This document shows positions 22,512-30,164 of a stretch of 38,022 nucleotides of DNA, one piece after another. The notes below the pieces were generated by a model. It ran no database searches, was not told the DNA's origin, and saw only the letters and a list, made by a program, of their open reading frames with translations. Every line of letters starts with the position of its first letter. Within the stretch, counting starts at the first letter, position 1. Source of the DNA: Hyphomonas sp. UBA5111 (GTDB lineage: Bacteria; Pseudomonadota; Alphaproteobacteria; Caulobacterales; Hyphomonadaceae); NCBI GenBank assembly GCA_002414505.1, contig DHZF01000099.1, positions 1,324 to 39,345 on the forward strand, given 5' to 3'. The position numbers and the translations under genes were made by a program.

Positions 22512-22780
22512 CAGCTGCCTCCCGAAGCGCTGACAGAGGAATCCCGCAATTCCTTCGTCTTGCCTTCATTCAGCGCCTTTACCGCATTGGCAGCCCGAAG
22601 GCCGGACGTGGATTCCACGGCCTTGGAATTGCTCAGGTTTACGTCCCGGACCGATTGCTGGCGGATATTGTCCGCCGTTGCCTGCCCGAGGAGATACTTG
22701 TCCTGATTGTCATAGCTTGCGCAGCCGGCGAGGAGCAGGCTGGCCATCAGGACGCCGGATACAGAATGCTTGCGTGTCAT
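22511..22780 (-). CDS. Small lipoprotein in the cpaD position of the tad cluster
   Basis: This 89-residue protein has a clear lipoprotein signal peptide: MTRKHSVSGVLMASLLLAGC with lipobox LLAGC, the acylated cysteine being residue 20. The mature part is short, hydrophilic and probably largely unstructured (QATADNIRQQSV, ending SSVSASGGS). It lies between cpaC (1 nt gap) and cpaE (1 nt overlap), exactly where full-length CpaD (over 200 residues in Caulobacter) would be. It is much too short to be complete CpaD and I see no CpaD domain. Comparable small lipoproteins occupy this slot in some other alphaproteobacterial tad clusters. A role in secretin targeting or stability is inference from position. 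Confidence 0.75.
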   Translation of the reverse strand: MTRKHSVSGVLMASLLLAGCASYDNQDKYLLGQATADNIRQQSVRDVNLSNSKAVESTSGLRAANAVKALNEGKTKELRDSSVSASGGS

Positions 22781-22781
22781 G

Positions 22782-24080
22782 TCATTCTCCTTCGCCGTCG
22801 AGCGGCACGGGGGCAGTTTGGTTCAGGAGGAAGAGTTCCTCTTCGGTCGGCTCGGCAAAGGCTTCGAGCGGAGACCTCAGAAGTGAGGGATGCGGCGCCG
22901 GCTGGACGAGGCGCGGTATGATGATGATCACCAATTCGCTTTCCTGACGCTGGTAGCGCTTGGACGAGAACAGAGCGCCCAGAACCGGCACATTGCCCAG
23001 CCAAGGCGTTTGCCGGACATCATTGGAATAATCATTCTGCAACAGGCCGGCGATCGCAAAAGCCTGACCGTCATGCAGTTCGACCGTCGTATCGGCGCGG
23101 CGGACGGAAATGCCGGGGATCTCGATGTCCTGGGCCCGGATGCCATTGTTGCGGTCGAGCTGAGACACTTCCGGGCGCACCCGCAAATTGACCAGCCCGT
23201 CGCCCAGCACAGTTGGCGTGAAGTCGAGGCTCACGCCAAACTTCTTGAACTCGACCGAGATCTGGCCGTCGTCATTTGAAACCGGAATGGGGAACTCGCC
23301 CCCCGCCAGGAAACTTGCCGTGTCGCCAGACAAGGCCACCAGATTTGGCTCGGCCAGCGTGCGCACGATTCCCTTCTCTTCAAGGGCGCGCAATTCCACA
23401 TCAATGTTCTCGCCACCGACATTCGTGAACAGGGCCACCGTCTTGGCGGCCAGTCCGGACACGGTGGATGGTTCCGTGAAGGCCACTGCATCGCGGGCGT
23501 CGATGGAGTTGCCGAAGCCGATCTCCTTGACTGCGCTGCGGCTCGCTTCAAGGAAGCGTACTTCCAGCAGGACCTGCTGGCTCTGTCCGACGGACAGGCC
23601 ATTGGCAACACCGCCGGGTACGTAGCGCTCAGCCACCTGCACCGCCATTTCAGCGGCGGCGGCCGTGGTCAGCTTCCCGTCAAGAAAAACGCCATCATGC
23701 ACAGGGTACACATCAATGCGCTCTCCCGGCAGCAGATTGCCAAGATCAGTCCGCAGTTCATCGAGGCTGAGTTCGACCTCGACATCAATCAGTTCGGTAA
23801 TTTCCCCGGCTTCATTGTAGATCAGCACCGTGGTGGCCCCGGGCACCTTGCCGCGCAGGAAGAAAGACCGGTTGGATGTTGCCATGGCTTCGGCAATGTC
23901 CGGATCGGCAACGACCAGCGTCGAGAACCCCTGATCGGCTTCGATCACCGTCGAGCGGCCTTTTTCCAGAACAAGCACCTTGGCGTCAGGGCCTGTGGTG
24001 CGCTCGGTCCAGGCATGGGCTGGCGCAATCGCGACAATGCCGACGACCAGCAGAAGCATGATATAGGTAAGCTTGGGCAT
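22782..24080 (-). CDS. cpaC: Tad pilus outer-membrane secretin CpaC/RcpA
   Basis: CpaC forms the outer-membrane channel for the Tad pilus. The 432-residue protein has a signal peptide (about 1-23, ending AHA), an N-terminal pilus-associated domain (about 30-110 with KGRSTVIEADQGFSTLVVADP) and a C-terminal type II/III secretin domain. The secretin part has VALSGDTASFLAGGEFPIPV, the VRPEVSQLD segment and the closing TPWLGNVPVLGALFSSKRY motif. It starts with ATG sharing one base with the cpaB stop (TGATG) and ends 1 nt before the lipoprotein start, so it is translated as part of a compact operon. Confidence 0.93.
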   Translation of the reverse strand: MPKLTYIMLLLVVGIVAIAPAHAWTERTTGPDAKVLVLEKGRSTVIEADQGFSTLVVADPDIAEAMATSNRSFFLRGKVPGATTVLIYNEAGEITELIDVEVELSLDELRTDLGNLLPGERIDVYPVHDGVFLDGKLTTAAAAEMAVQVAERYVPGGVANGLSVGQSQQVLLEVRFLEASRSAVKEIGFGNSIDARDAVAFTEPSTVSGLAAKTVALFTNVGGENIDVELRALEEKGIVRTLAEPNLVALSGDTASFLAGGEFPIPVSNDDGQISVEFKKFGVSLDFTPTVLGDGLVNLRVRPEVSQLDRNNGIRAQDIEIPGISVRRADTTVELHDGQAFAIAGLLQNDYSNDVRQTPWLGNVPVLGALFSSKRYQRQESELVIIIIPRLVQPAPHPSLLRSPLEAFAEPTEEELFLLNQTAPVPLDGEGE

Positions 24081-24961
24081 CAGTTTGCCTCCTCGGTCAG
24101 CGATTTCGGTTTCGCAACCGGTGCAGTAACCGTGGTTTCTCGATCGCCATTGATGACACGGACATTTGCGGTAGATGGGCGCGGTGGCGCGACGCGGCGT
24201 ATGGGAGCCCTCTTCGGTTCCGACTTCACCAGCGTGATGACATCCGCCTCTTCCTCTCGGCCGATCAGGGCCAGCCCCAAGGCGCCCTGCATGCCGACAG
24301 CCCCAAGTCTCAGCGCGCCTTCGGGCGAGACTTCCAGCGTCACCGTGCTGGAGGGACGTGCGCCTTCCAGATTGGATTCAAAGGTCTGGTCGACGGCCAG
24401 CACTTTCACATTTTTCAGGACAGGCCGCGCAATCAGGTCAGCGGTCACCCGCACAGCGTCACCGCCATAGGAGTTGGCGGACTGGCCCGGCTCGCGCTGG
24501 ATGAATTCGTTCACATCAACCCGGTCGCCCGGCAGGACGAACCCGGCCACACCGGTATCGCTCCGTACCGTGATGGAGACGGCCCGCATGCCAGGCTCGA
24601 TGGCCGCAGCGAGGGTAAGAAGGTTACCGGCCGCATCGAGCTTTTCGAACATGATCGGCTCGCCCGGAAGGATCAGGCCGCGCGCATACAGGATTTCGGA
24701 AAGGTCAGCCGCGTCTCTCACGACACCTTCCGGAATGGACTCGGTCGGCCAGTTCAGGGTCTTCACATTGCTGGCGGAAACTTCCTCGCCCGGCTCGATC
24801 GCCGCAGCGGCGACGACCACGGACGACATTTGCACGACTGGCGCAGACATTTGCGCCGCCGCGTCATTGGAATTCGACGACATGTAGTAACGGCCAAGGA
24901 ACACGGCAGCGATGCCGAGGACCGCCGACAGGCCAAGACTGATCAGGGGTGCCAGTTTCAT
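24080..24961 (-). CDS. cpaB: Tad pilus assembly protein CpaB/RcpC
   Basis: CpaB is a periplasmic, membrane-anchored subunit that supports the CpaC secretin. The 293-residue protein starts MKLAPLISLGLSAVLGIAA, an uncleaved or cleaved membrane segment. It continues into a SAF-like domain (about 48-105, with AIEPGEEVSASNV) and the RcpC/CpaB domain containing MRAVSITVRSDTGVAGFVLPGDRVD. The frame is open to 25003, but ATG 24961 is preferred since GAGGG lies 8 nt upstream and the hydrophobic segment starts there. It is the first gene of the tad run in this window; pilA and cpaA, which precede it in Caulobacter, are missing. Confidence 0.91.
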   Translation of the reverse strand: MKLAPLISLGLSAVLGIAAVFLGRYYMSSNSNDAAAQMSAPVVQMSSVVVAAAAIEPGEEVSASNVKTLNWPTESIPEGVVRDAADLSEILYARGLILPGEPIMFEKLDAAGNLLTLAAAIEPGMRAVSITVRSDTGVAGFVLPGDRVDVNEFIQREPGQSANSYGGDAVRVTADLIARPVLKNVKVLAVDQTFESNLEGARPSSTVTLEVSPEGALRLGAVGMQGALGLALIGREEEADVITLVKSEPKRAPIRRVAPPRPSTANVRVINGDRETTVTAPVAKPKSLTEEAN

Positions 24962-25009
24962 TCTGAATGCCCTCTCCCGCGCATTATGCGCACTCATCAG
25001 CATTCATGA

Positions 25010-25136
25010 TTAACTGTCAGGCGATAAGGTCTGTTGAAGACCTGCGGGAAAATCTCCCCCGTGATCAGAACCGCGCATTAACCATACTGAAATGATCCAG
25101 GTCACAGGCCTTAATGTTCCGCACCCGCCGGTTAAC
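25010..25136. promoter_or_regulatory. Cluster of TTAAC half-sites upstream of cpaB (possible CtrA-type control)
   Basis: Between the cpaB start and the stop of the next gene, TTAAC occurs at 25010-25014, 25078-25082 (as TTAACCAT, 25078-25085) and 25132-25136 (within palindromic GTTAAC). A further TTAA is at 25111-25114. TTAACCAT and TTAA-N7-TTAAC are recognised CtrA-associated motifs in Caulobacter, and Tad pili are CtrA-controlled there. No full TTAA-N7-TTAAC site is present, so this is a suggestion only. Confidence 0.3.
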
Positions 25137-25148
25137 CCATGGCCGGAC

Positions 25149-26135
25149 TCAGCCCGTCAGGACCGCCGCGAACTTCTCGGCATCAACATTCCCGCCCGTC
25201 ACAAGCACGCCAATGCGTTTGCCACGCATCTCGTCAGGCAGGCCCTTGATGGCCGCCGCCAACGCCGCTGCACCGCCGGGCTCAGCCACGATCTTCAGAT
25301 AGCGGAAGGCCGCCTGCATGGCGCCGCGCACGTCTTCATCCGATACGACCAGCCCCCCGCTCAGCAGGCGCTTGCCCAGCGCGAACGTGATCTTGCCCGG
25401 CGCGGGCGTCAGGATGGCGTCACAGATGGAGCGTGTGCCCGGCGCATTCGCGCGGATGTCCCCGGCCTCCAGGGACCGCGCCCAATCGTCATGGCCAGCT
25501 GGTTCGGCTGCCCATATCCTGGTGTCCGGTGACAGATGCTCCATCGCCAGCGCAACGCCGGTGATCAGGCCCCCGCCCCCGGCGCAACAGATCAGATGGT
25601 CCAGCGGCGTGTCGGCCTGCTCCATCTGGCGCGCAAATTCGAGCCCGGCAGTGCCCTGCCCGGCAATGATGTCCTTGTCGTCGAAACTCGGCACAACGAC
25701 CGCGCCCCGCTCAGCTGCAATCTGCGCGGCGATCTCTTCGCGGCTCTCGGTCTCCCGGTCATACAGCCTGACTTCGCCGCCATCGGCCTCCACGCCGGCC
25801 ACCTTGATCCGCGGCGCATCCGACGGCATCACGATCAGCGCGGGCATGCCGAGCAATCGCGCCGCGCGCGCAACGCCTTGCGCATGATTGCCGGAGGAGA
25901 ACGCGACAACGCCGGCCGCGCGCTGGTCAGCCGGTATTTGCGACAGCCGGTTCATGGCGCCGCGAATCTTGAAGCTGCCCGTCACCTGCAGGCACTCGGC
26001 CTTGATGAACAGAGATCCGCCCGCCATTTCATCCAGCGCGCCATGCGTCAGGACCGGCGTTTCACGCGCGACGCCGCGCACGCGCTCGGCGGCGGAAAGA
26101 ACGTCATCGAAAGTGGGGAGTGCGTCAGCTGTCAT
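25149..26135 (-). CDS. PLP-dependent threonine/serine dehydratase-family protein
   Basis: This 328-residue fold-type II PLP enzyme belongs to the threonine dehydratase / serine racemase / hydroxyaspartate ammonia-lyase group. The Schiff-base lysine is in TGSFKIRGA (K56), SSGNHAQG (80-87) binds substrate, and AGGGGL (185-190) is the phosphate-binding glycine loop. It lacks the C-terminal ACT-like regulatory domain of biosynthetic IlvA, so it is a short, unregulated type. Which hydroxy-amino acid is used cannot be decided from motifs. The start ATG lies inside a perfect inverted repeat (26132-26163) downstream of galU, and only a weak ribosome site is visible. Confidence 0.88.
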   Translation of the reverse strand: MTADALPTFDDVLSAAERVRGVARETPVLTHGALDEMAGGSLFIKAECLQVTGSFKIRGAMNRLSQIPADQRAAGVVAFSSGNHAQGVARAARLLGMPALIVMPSDAPRIKVAGVEADGGEVRLYDRETESREEIAAQIAAERGAVVVPSFDDKDIIAGQGTAGLEFARQMEQADTPLDHLICCAGGGGLITGVALAMEHLSPDTRIWAAEPAGHDDWARSLEAGDIRANAPGTRSICDAILTPAPGKITFALGKRLLSGGLVVSDEDVRGAMQAAFRYLKIVAEPGGAAALAAAIKGLPDEMRGKRIGVLVTGGNVDAEKFAAVLTG

Positions 26136-26163
26136 GCCGGTGGCCTAAACCGAACCGGCATGA
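26132..26163 (-). promoter_or_regulatory. 10-bp inverted repeat overlapping the dehydratase start codon
   Basis: TCATGCCGGT (26132-26141) and ACCGGCATGA (26154-26163) pair perfectly around a 12-nt loop. In the minus-strand transcript the 3' arm contains the ATG of the dehydratase gene, and the hairpin lies between the galU stop and that start. It could terminate or attenuate galU read-through, or hide the start codon. No T tract follows, so a simple terminator is unlikely. Confidence 0.5.
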
Positions 26164-26184
26164 GCTGCAACGCAATTGCCAAGC

Positions 26185-27060
26185 CTAGAGCTTGTCCAGC
26201 ATCGCCTTGGCAAGTGCCTTGGCGTCTGCGCCGATCTCGTCACTGGCCAGCGCATAGCCGAGCACGGCTTCGAAATAACCGAGCTTGGAGCCGCAATCAT
26301 AATCCTGACCTTCATACTCGTAGGCGAAGAAGGATTGGGCTTCCATCAGACGCGCCATGGCATCGGTCAACTGGATCTCTCCGCCGGCACCCTTGCCCTG
26401 GCTTTCCAGCAGGCCGAAGATTTCCGGCTGCAGAATGTAACGACCTGTGATCTTGAGGTTGGACGGCGCGTCGGCGACCGGCGGTTTCTCGACCATGCCG
26501 GTCATCTCGATCAGGCGACCATCGCGCTCGCCCTTCGGCGCGATCACGCCATAGGAGGAGACGCGTTCCATCGGCACCTGGTCCACAGCGACGATATTGC
26601 CGCCGACCTTGTCATAAGCCTCAACCATTTGCGCGAGGCAGGACGGGCTGCCCTTGACCAGGACGTCCGGCAACAGCACCGCGAACGGTTCATTGCCGAC
26701 AATGTCCTTGGCGCACCAGACCGCATGGCCGAGGCCGAGCGGCGATTGCTGGCGCACGAAGCTGGCCGATCCGGCCGGCAGTTTGGTCTGCTTGACCTGT
26801 TCGAGGATCGCATCCTTGCCCTTCGCTTCGAGGGCCACTTCCAGTTCATAGGCGATGTCGAAATAGTCTTCGATGGAGCCCTTGTTGCGCCCCGTCACAA
26901 AGACGATGTGCTCGATTCCGGCTTCCAGTGCTTCATCCACGACATATTGAATGGCAGGCCGGTCCACGACCGGCAGCATTTCTTTCGGGATAGCCTTCGT
27001 AGCGGGCAGGACCCTCGTACCAAATCCGGCCACAGGAAGAACGGCTTTTCTAACGCGCAT
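26185..27060 (-). CDS. galU: UTP-glucose-1-phosphate uridylyltransferase
   Basis: GalU makes UDP-glucose from UTP and glucose-1-phosphate, feeding LPS, exopolysaccharide and glycolipid synthesis. The 291-residue protein has the nucleotidyltransferase start AVLPVAGFGTR with ATKAIPKEMLPVVDRP following, QYVVDEALEAGIEHIVFVTG, and the VEKPPVADAPSNL segment typical of GalU. A ribosome site AAGGAG lies 10 nt before the ATG at 27060. The upstream leader contains a short GTGGGC/GCCCAC stem at 27089-27104 of unknown use. Downstream on the same strand is the dehydratase-like gene, 49 nt away. Confidence 0.96.
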   Translation of the reverse strand: MRVRKAVLPVAGFGTRVLPATKAIPKEMLPVVDRPAIQYVVDEALEAGIEHIVFVTGRNKGSIEDYFDIAYELEVALEAKGKDAILEQVKQTKLPAGSASFVRQQSPLGLGHAVWCAKDIVGNEPFAVLLPDVLVKGSPSCLAQMVEAYDKVGGNIVAVDQVPMERVSSYGVIAPKGERDGRLIEMTGMVEKPPVADAPSNLKITGRYILQPEIFGLLESQGKGAGGEIQLTDAMARLMEAQSFFAYEYEGQDYDCGSKLGYFEAVLGYALASDEIGADAKALAKAMLDKL

Positions 27061-27171
27061 GAACAGGAAGCTCCTTGGAATTCAACATGTGGGCGCGAGC
27101 CCACCTTGCGGGGTTCTAAGCAGTCTTGGACTTAAATGGCGTTAACTTGGAGCAAGAAAGTGCCCGAAAGC

Positions 27172-27453
27172 CTACATCCAGCCTAGGCTGTACAGGCTTA
27201 ACGCAGCAACACTACAGGCAAGTGACAAAACGAGCACCATGGTGAAGGAACGCTTCACCGATGGGGCACGTCGTCCGCGCATTTCGGCTTCCAGCAGGTT
27301 CTGCAACCGCCGCGCCGGAGAAAGCTCTGCCGGATATCGCGGGTCGGCAGGTCGCGCTGACGCGGCGTGGGCAGACGCAGCGTCGGCCGGTTTTTCGACA
27401 TCCTGCGCGCCGGATTCTTCCTGAATCGCTGACTTGCTCTGCGGAAGGGCCAT
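27172..27453 (-). CDS. Small tail-anchored membrane protein of unknown function
   Basis: I do not recognise this 93-residue protein. Residues 1-65 are hydrophilic, Ala/Pro/Glu/Arg-rich and probably disordered, with a short basic helix-like stretch (ARRLQNLLEAEMRGRR). Residues 70-92 form a single hydrophobic segment that ends two residues from the C terminus, a tail-anchor layout with the bulk of the protein in the cytoplasm. A GGAG site lies 7 nt before the ATG, which supports real translation. It lies upstream of galU on the same strand with a 111-nt gap and could share its transcript. Confidence 0.65.
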   Translation of the reverse strand: MALPQSKSAIQEESGAQDVEKPADAASAHAASARPADPRYPAELSPARRLQNLLEAEMRGRRAPSVKRSFTMVLVLSLACSVAALSLYSLGWM

Positions 27454-27528
27454 CTGAATTCTCCGGTAGCTCCCACGGATTATGCCAGACGAGGCCTAAC
27501 CGATAGCTAACAGAATCAAATGGACTGG

Positions 27529-27765
27529 TTAGTTCGGGACCGGCCCCAGGAAGACGCCGCCGTCGGGCGCCTGAAAGCCGTGCGCGCATCGCGTCGTGCC
27601 CGTTTCTTCCTGGTCTTCCAGAATGGCGAAAGTCTTCAGGCGCGCGTCACCCGTTTCCCGGAGTTCCGAGACCGCCTCGGAGCCAGTGCTCCGAACCGTC
27701 GTGGCAGATGCCATGTTCCCGGAAATCAGGATCGCGACACCGGTGGACAGGATTTGTCTGAGCAT
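27529..27765 (-). CDS. Small exported protein of unknown function
   Basis: This is a 78-residue unrecognised protein. The N terminus MLRQILSTGVAILISGNMASA is a good Sec signal peptide with a likely cut after ASA, leaving about 57 residues. The mature part is hydrophilic with one cysteine (TRCAHG) and a Gly/Pro-rich end. An AAGGGAAG ribosome site lies about 9 nt before the ATG, and a possible promoter is at 27819-27847. The opposite-strand frame covering the same bases has no such signals. It could be a periplasmic peptide; no partner is visible. Confidence 0.55.
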   Translation of the reverse strand: MLRQILSTGVAILISGNMASATTVRSTGSEAVSELRETGDARLKTFAILEDQEETGTTRCAHGFQAPDGGVFLGPVPN

Positions 27766-27818
27766 GCGGCGGCACTTCCCTTAACTTGGCGATAACCATG
27801 CTTGATTGGAGAGCGCCG

Positions 27819-27847
27819 CCTATAGGCCGACGAGCCGCAAACTGCAA
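27819..27847 (-). promoter_or_regulatory. Candidate promoter for the small exported protein
   Basis: On the minus strand TTGCAG (27842-27847) and TATAGG (27819-27824) are separated by exactly 17 nt, a sigma-70-like arrangement about 55 nt upstream of the ATG at 27765. The -10 box is part of a 10-nt palindrome GCCTATAGGC (27818-27827). The -35 match is weak. Confidence 0.35.
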
Positions 27848-27850
27848 GTA

Positions 27851-28618
27851 TTAAAGGGGGGTCAGCGTATGTCCCCCATCGACGATCAGAGTCGATCCGG
27901 TCATGTAGCTGCCCTGCTCGGAGGCCAGCAACAGGAGCGGGCCCGTCAATTCGTCATAATTTCCAAAGCGGCGCATCGGCACACGCTTCGCCATTCTCTG
28001 CCCGGCTTCGGAATCGAGAAACTCGTCATTGATAGCCGTCTTGAAATAGCCGGGCGCGATGGCGTTGACGCGAATTCCATGCCGCGACCCCTCCAGCGCC
28101 ATTGTGCGGGTCAGATGATCCACTGCTGCCTTGGAGGCCGAATAGGCGGAGATCATATTGGATGGCCGAAGGGCTGTAATTGATGCGATATTGATGATGG
28201 ATCCGCCCGAGCCGGCCTGAATTATCGCCTTGGTGGCATATTTCGCCACGCGCCAGACACCGGTGAGATTCGTTTCGATGACCGTATCCCAGTCTTTTTC
28301 CGGCATTTCCCAGAACCAGCCATCACGCGACAGGCCGGAATTGTTGACCACAATGTCGCAGGGGCGGCCCAGCGCTTCGCGAATCTCTGCGAAGGCACCC
28401 GTCACGCTGTCTTCGGACGTGACATCCATTTCCACAGGGAGCGCCTTTCCCCCGCGTCTCTGGATTTCCCCGGCCAGCTCTTCCAGCTTGTCCAGGCGTC
28501 GGGCGGCCAGGACGACATGTGCCCCGGCATCGGCCAGCACATTGGCGAAATGACGCCCCAGCCCGCTCGATGCGCCGGTGACCAATGCCGTCTTATTAGC
28601 TAAACTGAACAATCTCAT
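27851..28618 (-). CDS. SDR-family NAD(P)-dependent oxidoreductase
   Basis: This 255-residue classical short-chain dehydrogenase/reductase has a cofactor motif TGASSGLG (14-21), VVNNSG and the catalytic residues S146, Y159 and K163 in a YSASK context. An ARR segment after the second strand suggests NADP preference, though this is not decisive. The closing TGSTLIVDGGHTL is family-typical. The substrate is unknown; the layout resembles gluconate-5-dehydrogenase and similar 3-oxoacyl-reductase-like enzymes. A TTG start at 28654 is possible, but ATG 28618 is preferred because the Rossmann fold begins right after it; GGAGG is close (2-3 nt). It diverges from pntAA across 59 nt, so the promoters may interact. 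Confidence 0.9.
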   Translation of the reverse strand: MRLFSLANKTALVTGASSGLGRHFANVLADAGAHVVLAARRLDKLEELAGEIQRRGGKALPVEMDVTSEDSVTGAFAEIREALGRPCDIVVNNSGLSRDGWFWEMPEKDWDTVIETNLTGVWRVAKYATKAIIQAGSGGSIINIASITALRPSNMISAYSASKAAVDHLTRTMALEGSRHGIRVNAIAPGYFKTAINDEFLDSEAGQRMAKRVPMRRFGNYDELTGPLLLLASEQGSYMTGSTLIVDGGHTLTPL

Positions 28619-28677
28619 GCCCTCCAATTCAAAAATTCGTGTTGCGCGCCGCAATATTTTTCCTCTATCCCGGTGAT

Positions 28678-29799
28678 ATGAAAATATCTGTGCTGAGGGA
28701 ACGACGAGCTGGTGAGACCCGTGTGGCGGCTACACCAGAAACCGTCAAGAAGTTGGTGGCCTCTGGCCACTCGGTTAGAATTGAGTCCGGAGCGGGCACT
28801 GTCGCAGGTTTCCCTGACGATAGCTTTTCTGATGCGGGGGCAACCCTTGCACCAGACGCGGCGGCGGCGACCAAGGGCGCTGACATCGTCTTCAAGGTGC
28901 GCGCACCGGAAGCCGGGGAAATGGGCGCCCTGCCCGATGGCGTCGCCCTGATCGCCCTGATGGACCCCACCAATCTGGACGCGGCACCGCTCAATGCGAA
29001 GAAAGTCGCGTCCCTGTCCATGGAATTCACCCCGCGGATCACCCGCGCGCAGAGTATGGACGCCCTGTCGTCCCAATCGAACCTTTCCGGCTATCGCTCC
29101 GTCATCGAGGGCGCGCAGATCTATGGCCGTGCCATGCCGATGATGATGACGGCCGCCGGTACCATCGCCCCGGCCAAGGTTTTCATCATGGGGGTAGGCG
29201 TTGCCGGCCTTCAGGCCATCGCCACGGCCCGCCGTCTCGGCGCGGTTGTGACGGCCACCGATGTGCGCCCCGCCGCCAAGGAACAGGTCGCCTCGCTCGG
29301 CGCCAAATTCATCGCGGTCGAGGACGAAGAGTTCAAGGCCGCCGAGACCGCTGGTGGCTATGCCAAACAGATGTCGCCGGAATACCAAGCCAAGCAGGCC
29401 GAACTGACGACCAGCCACATCACCAAGCAGGACATTGTCATCACGACCGCCCTGATTCCCGGCCGCGCCGCGCCGGTCCTCGTCACCGAGGAGATGGTGA
29501 AAACGATGAAGCCGGGCTCGGTCATCGTCGACATGGCGGTCAGCCAGGGCGGCAACTGCCCGCTCTCCAAGCCGGATGAGATCGTCGATGTGAACGGCGT
29601 CAAAGTGGCCGGGTTCTCGAACCTGCCCGCGCGCCTGCCCGCAGACGCCTCGTCCCTGTTTGCCAAGAACCTCCTCGCCTTCCTGCCGCTGGTCACAGCC
29701 GAGGATGGCAGCCTCAATCTCGACACCGATGACGAAATCGTCACCGCCATGCTGCTCACGCGCAATGGCGAGACGGTGAACGAAAGGATCCAATCATGA
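28678..29799 (+). CDS. pntAA: NAD(P) transhydrogenase subunit alpha part 1 (PntAA)
   Basis: This is the NAD(H)-binding domain I of the proton-translocating transhydrogenase, which uses the proton gradient to reduce NADP+ with NADH. The 373-residue protein starts [19 protein letters not shown] and has the alanine-dehydrogenase-like fold, with the mobile-loop region and the dinucleotide motif [20 protein letters not shown] followed by TDVRP. The frame is open to a GTG at 28639, but homologues begin at the ATG at 28678; no good ribosome site precedes it, so a leaderless or very short-leader transcript is possible. As in other alphaproteobacteria, alpha is split: the membrane part is the next gene, overlapping by four bases. 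Confidence 0.95.
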   Translation: MKISVLRERRAGETRVAATPETVKKLVASGHSVRIESGAGTVAGFPDDSFSDAGATLAPDAAAATKGADIVFKVRAPEAGEMGALPDGVALIALMDPTNLDAAPLNAKKVASLSMEFTPRITRAQSMDALSSQSNLSGYRSVIEGAQIYGRAMPMMMTAAGTIAPAKVFIMGVGVAGLQAIATARRLGAVVTATDVRPAAKEQVASLGAKFIAVEDEEFKAAETAGGYAKQMSPEYQAKQAELTTSHITKQDIVITTALIPGRAAPVLVTEEMVKTMKPGSVIVDMAVSQGGNCPLSKPDEIVDVNGVKVAGFSNLPARLPADASSLFAKNLLAFLPLVTAEDGSLNLDTDDEIVTAMLLTRNGETVNERIQS

Positions 29800-30161
29800 A
29801 ACGCGCGCTCCTGACGCTTTCCGCGGCCAGCTTTGCGCTGCCCGCCTTCGCAGATGCCGGTGGCATCGACTCGACCGTCTTCCTCGCCGCCATCTTCGCA
29901 CTGGCCTGCTTTGTCGGTTACTATGTCGTCTGGTCGGTCACCCCGGCCCTGCACACGCCTTTGATGGCTGTAACCAACGCGATTTCGTCCGTGATCATCG
30001 TTGGCGCACTCGTCGCGGCCGCCACGATGGGGCTTACCTCCGACAATTGGGTCTCCAAGGTCCTCGGCACGGTCGCCGTGATCCTTGCCAGCGTGAACAT
30101 ATTCGGCGGCTTCCTCGTCACCCAGCGCATGCTCGCCATGTACAAGAAGAAGGGGGACTAA
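29796..30161 (+). CDS. pntAB: NAD(P) transhydrogenase subunit alpha part 2 (PntAB)
   Basis: This is the membrane part of the split alpha subunit. The 121-residue protein has three conserved transmembrane segments with the family-typical [19 protein letters not shown] and the following [15 protein letters not shown]. The N terminus, [19 protein letters not shown] before DAGG, looks like a cleavable signal peptide, which is not universal in PntAB and may set topology. It overlaps pntAA by four bases (ATGA) and lies 3 nt before pntB. Confidence 0.94.
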   Translation: MKRALLTLSAASFALPAFADAGGIDSTVFLAAIFALACFVGYYVVWSVTPALHTPLMAVTNAISSVIIVGALVAAATMGLTSDNWVSKVLGTVAVILASVNIFGGFLVTQRMLAMYKKKGD

Positions 30162-30164
30162 GAC

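Noticed and set aside
27089..27104. GTGGGC-GCGA-GCCCAC hairpin in the galU leader as terminator or riboswitch
   Set aside because: It is only 6 bp, has no T tract, and has no surrounding conserved riboswitch-like architecture. It is noted but not called.
27132..27146. TTAA-N6-TTAAC resembling a full CtrA site upstream of galU
   Set aside because: The spacer is 6 nt instead of 7, so it is out of register for the consensus.
27520..27795. 91-residue plus-strand frame opposite the small exported protein
   Set aside because: The minus strand has a signal peptide, ribosome site and promoter-like sequence; this one has none.
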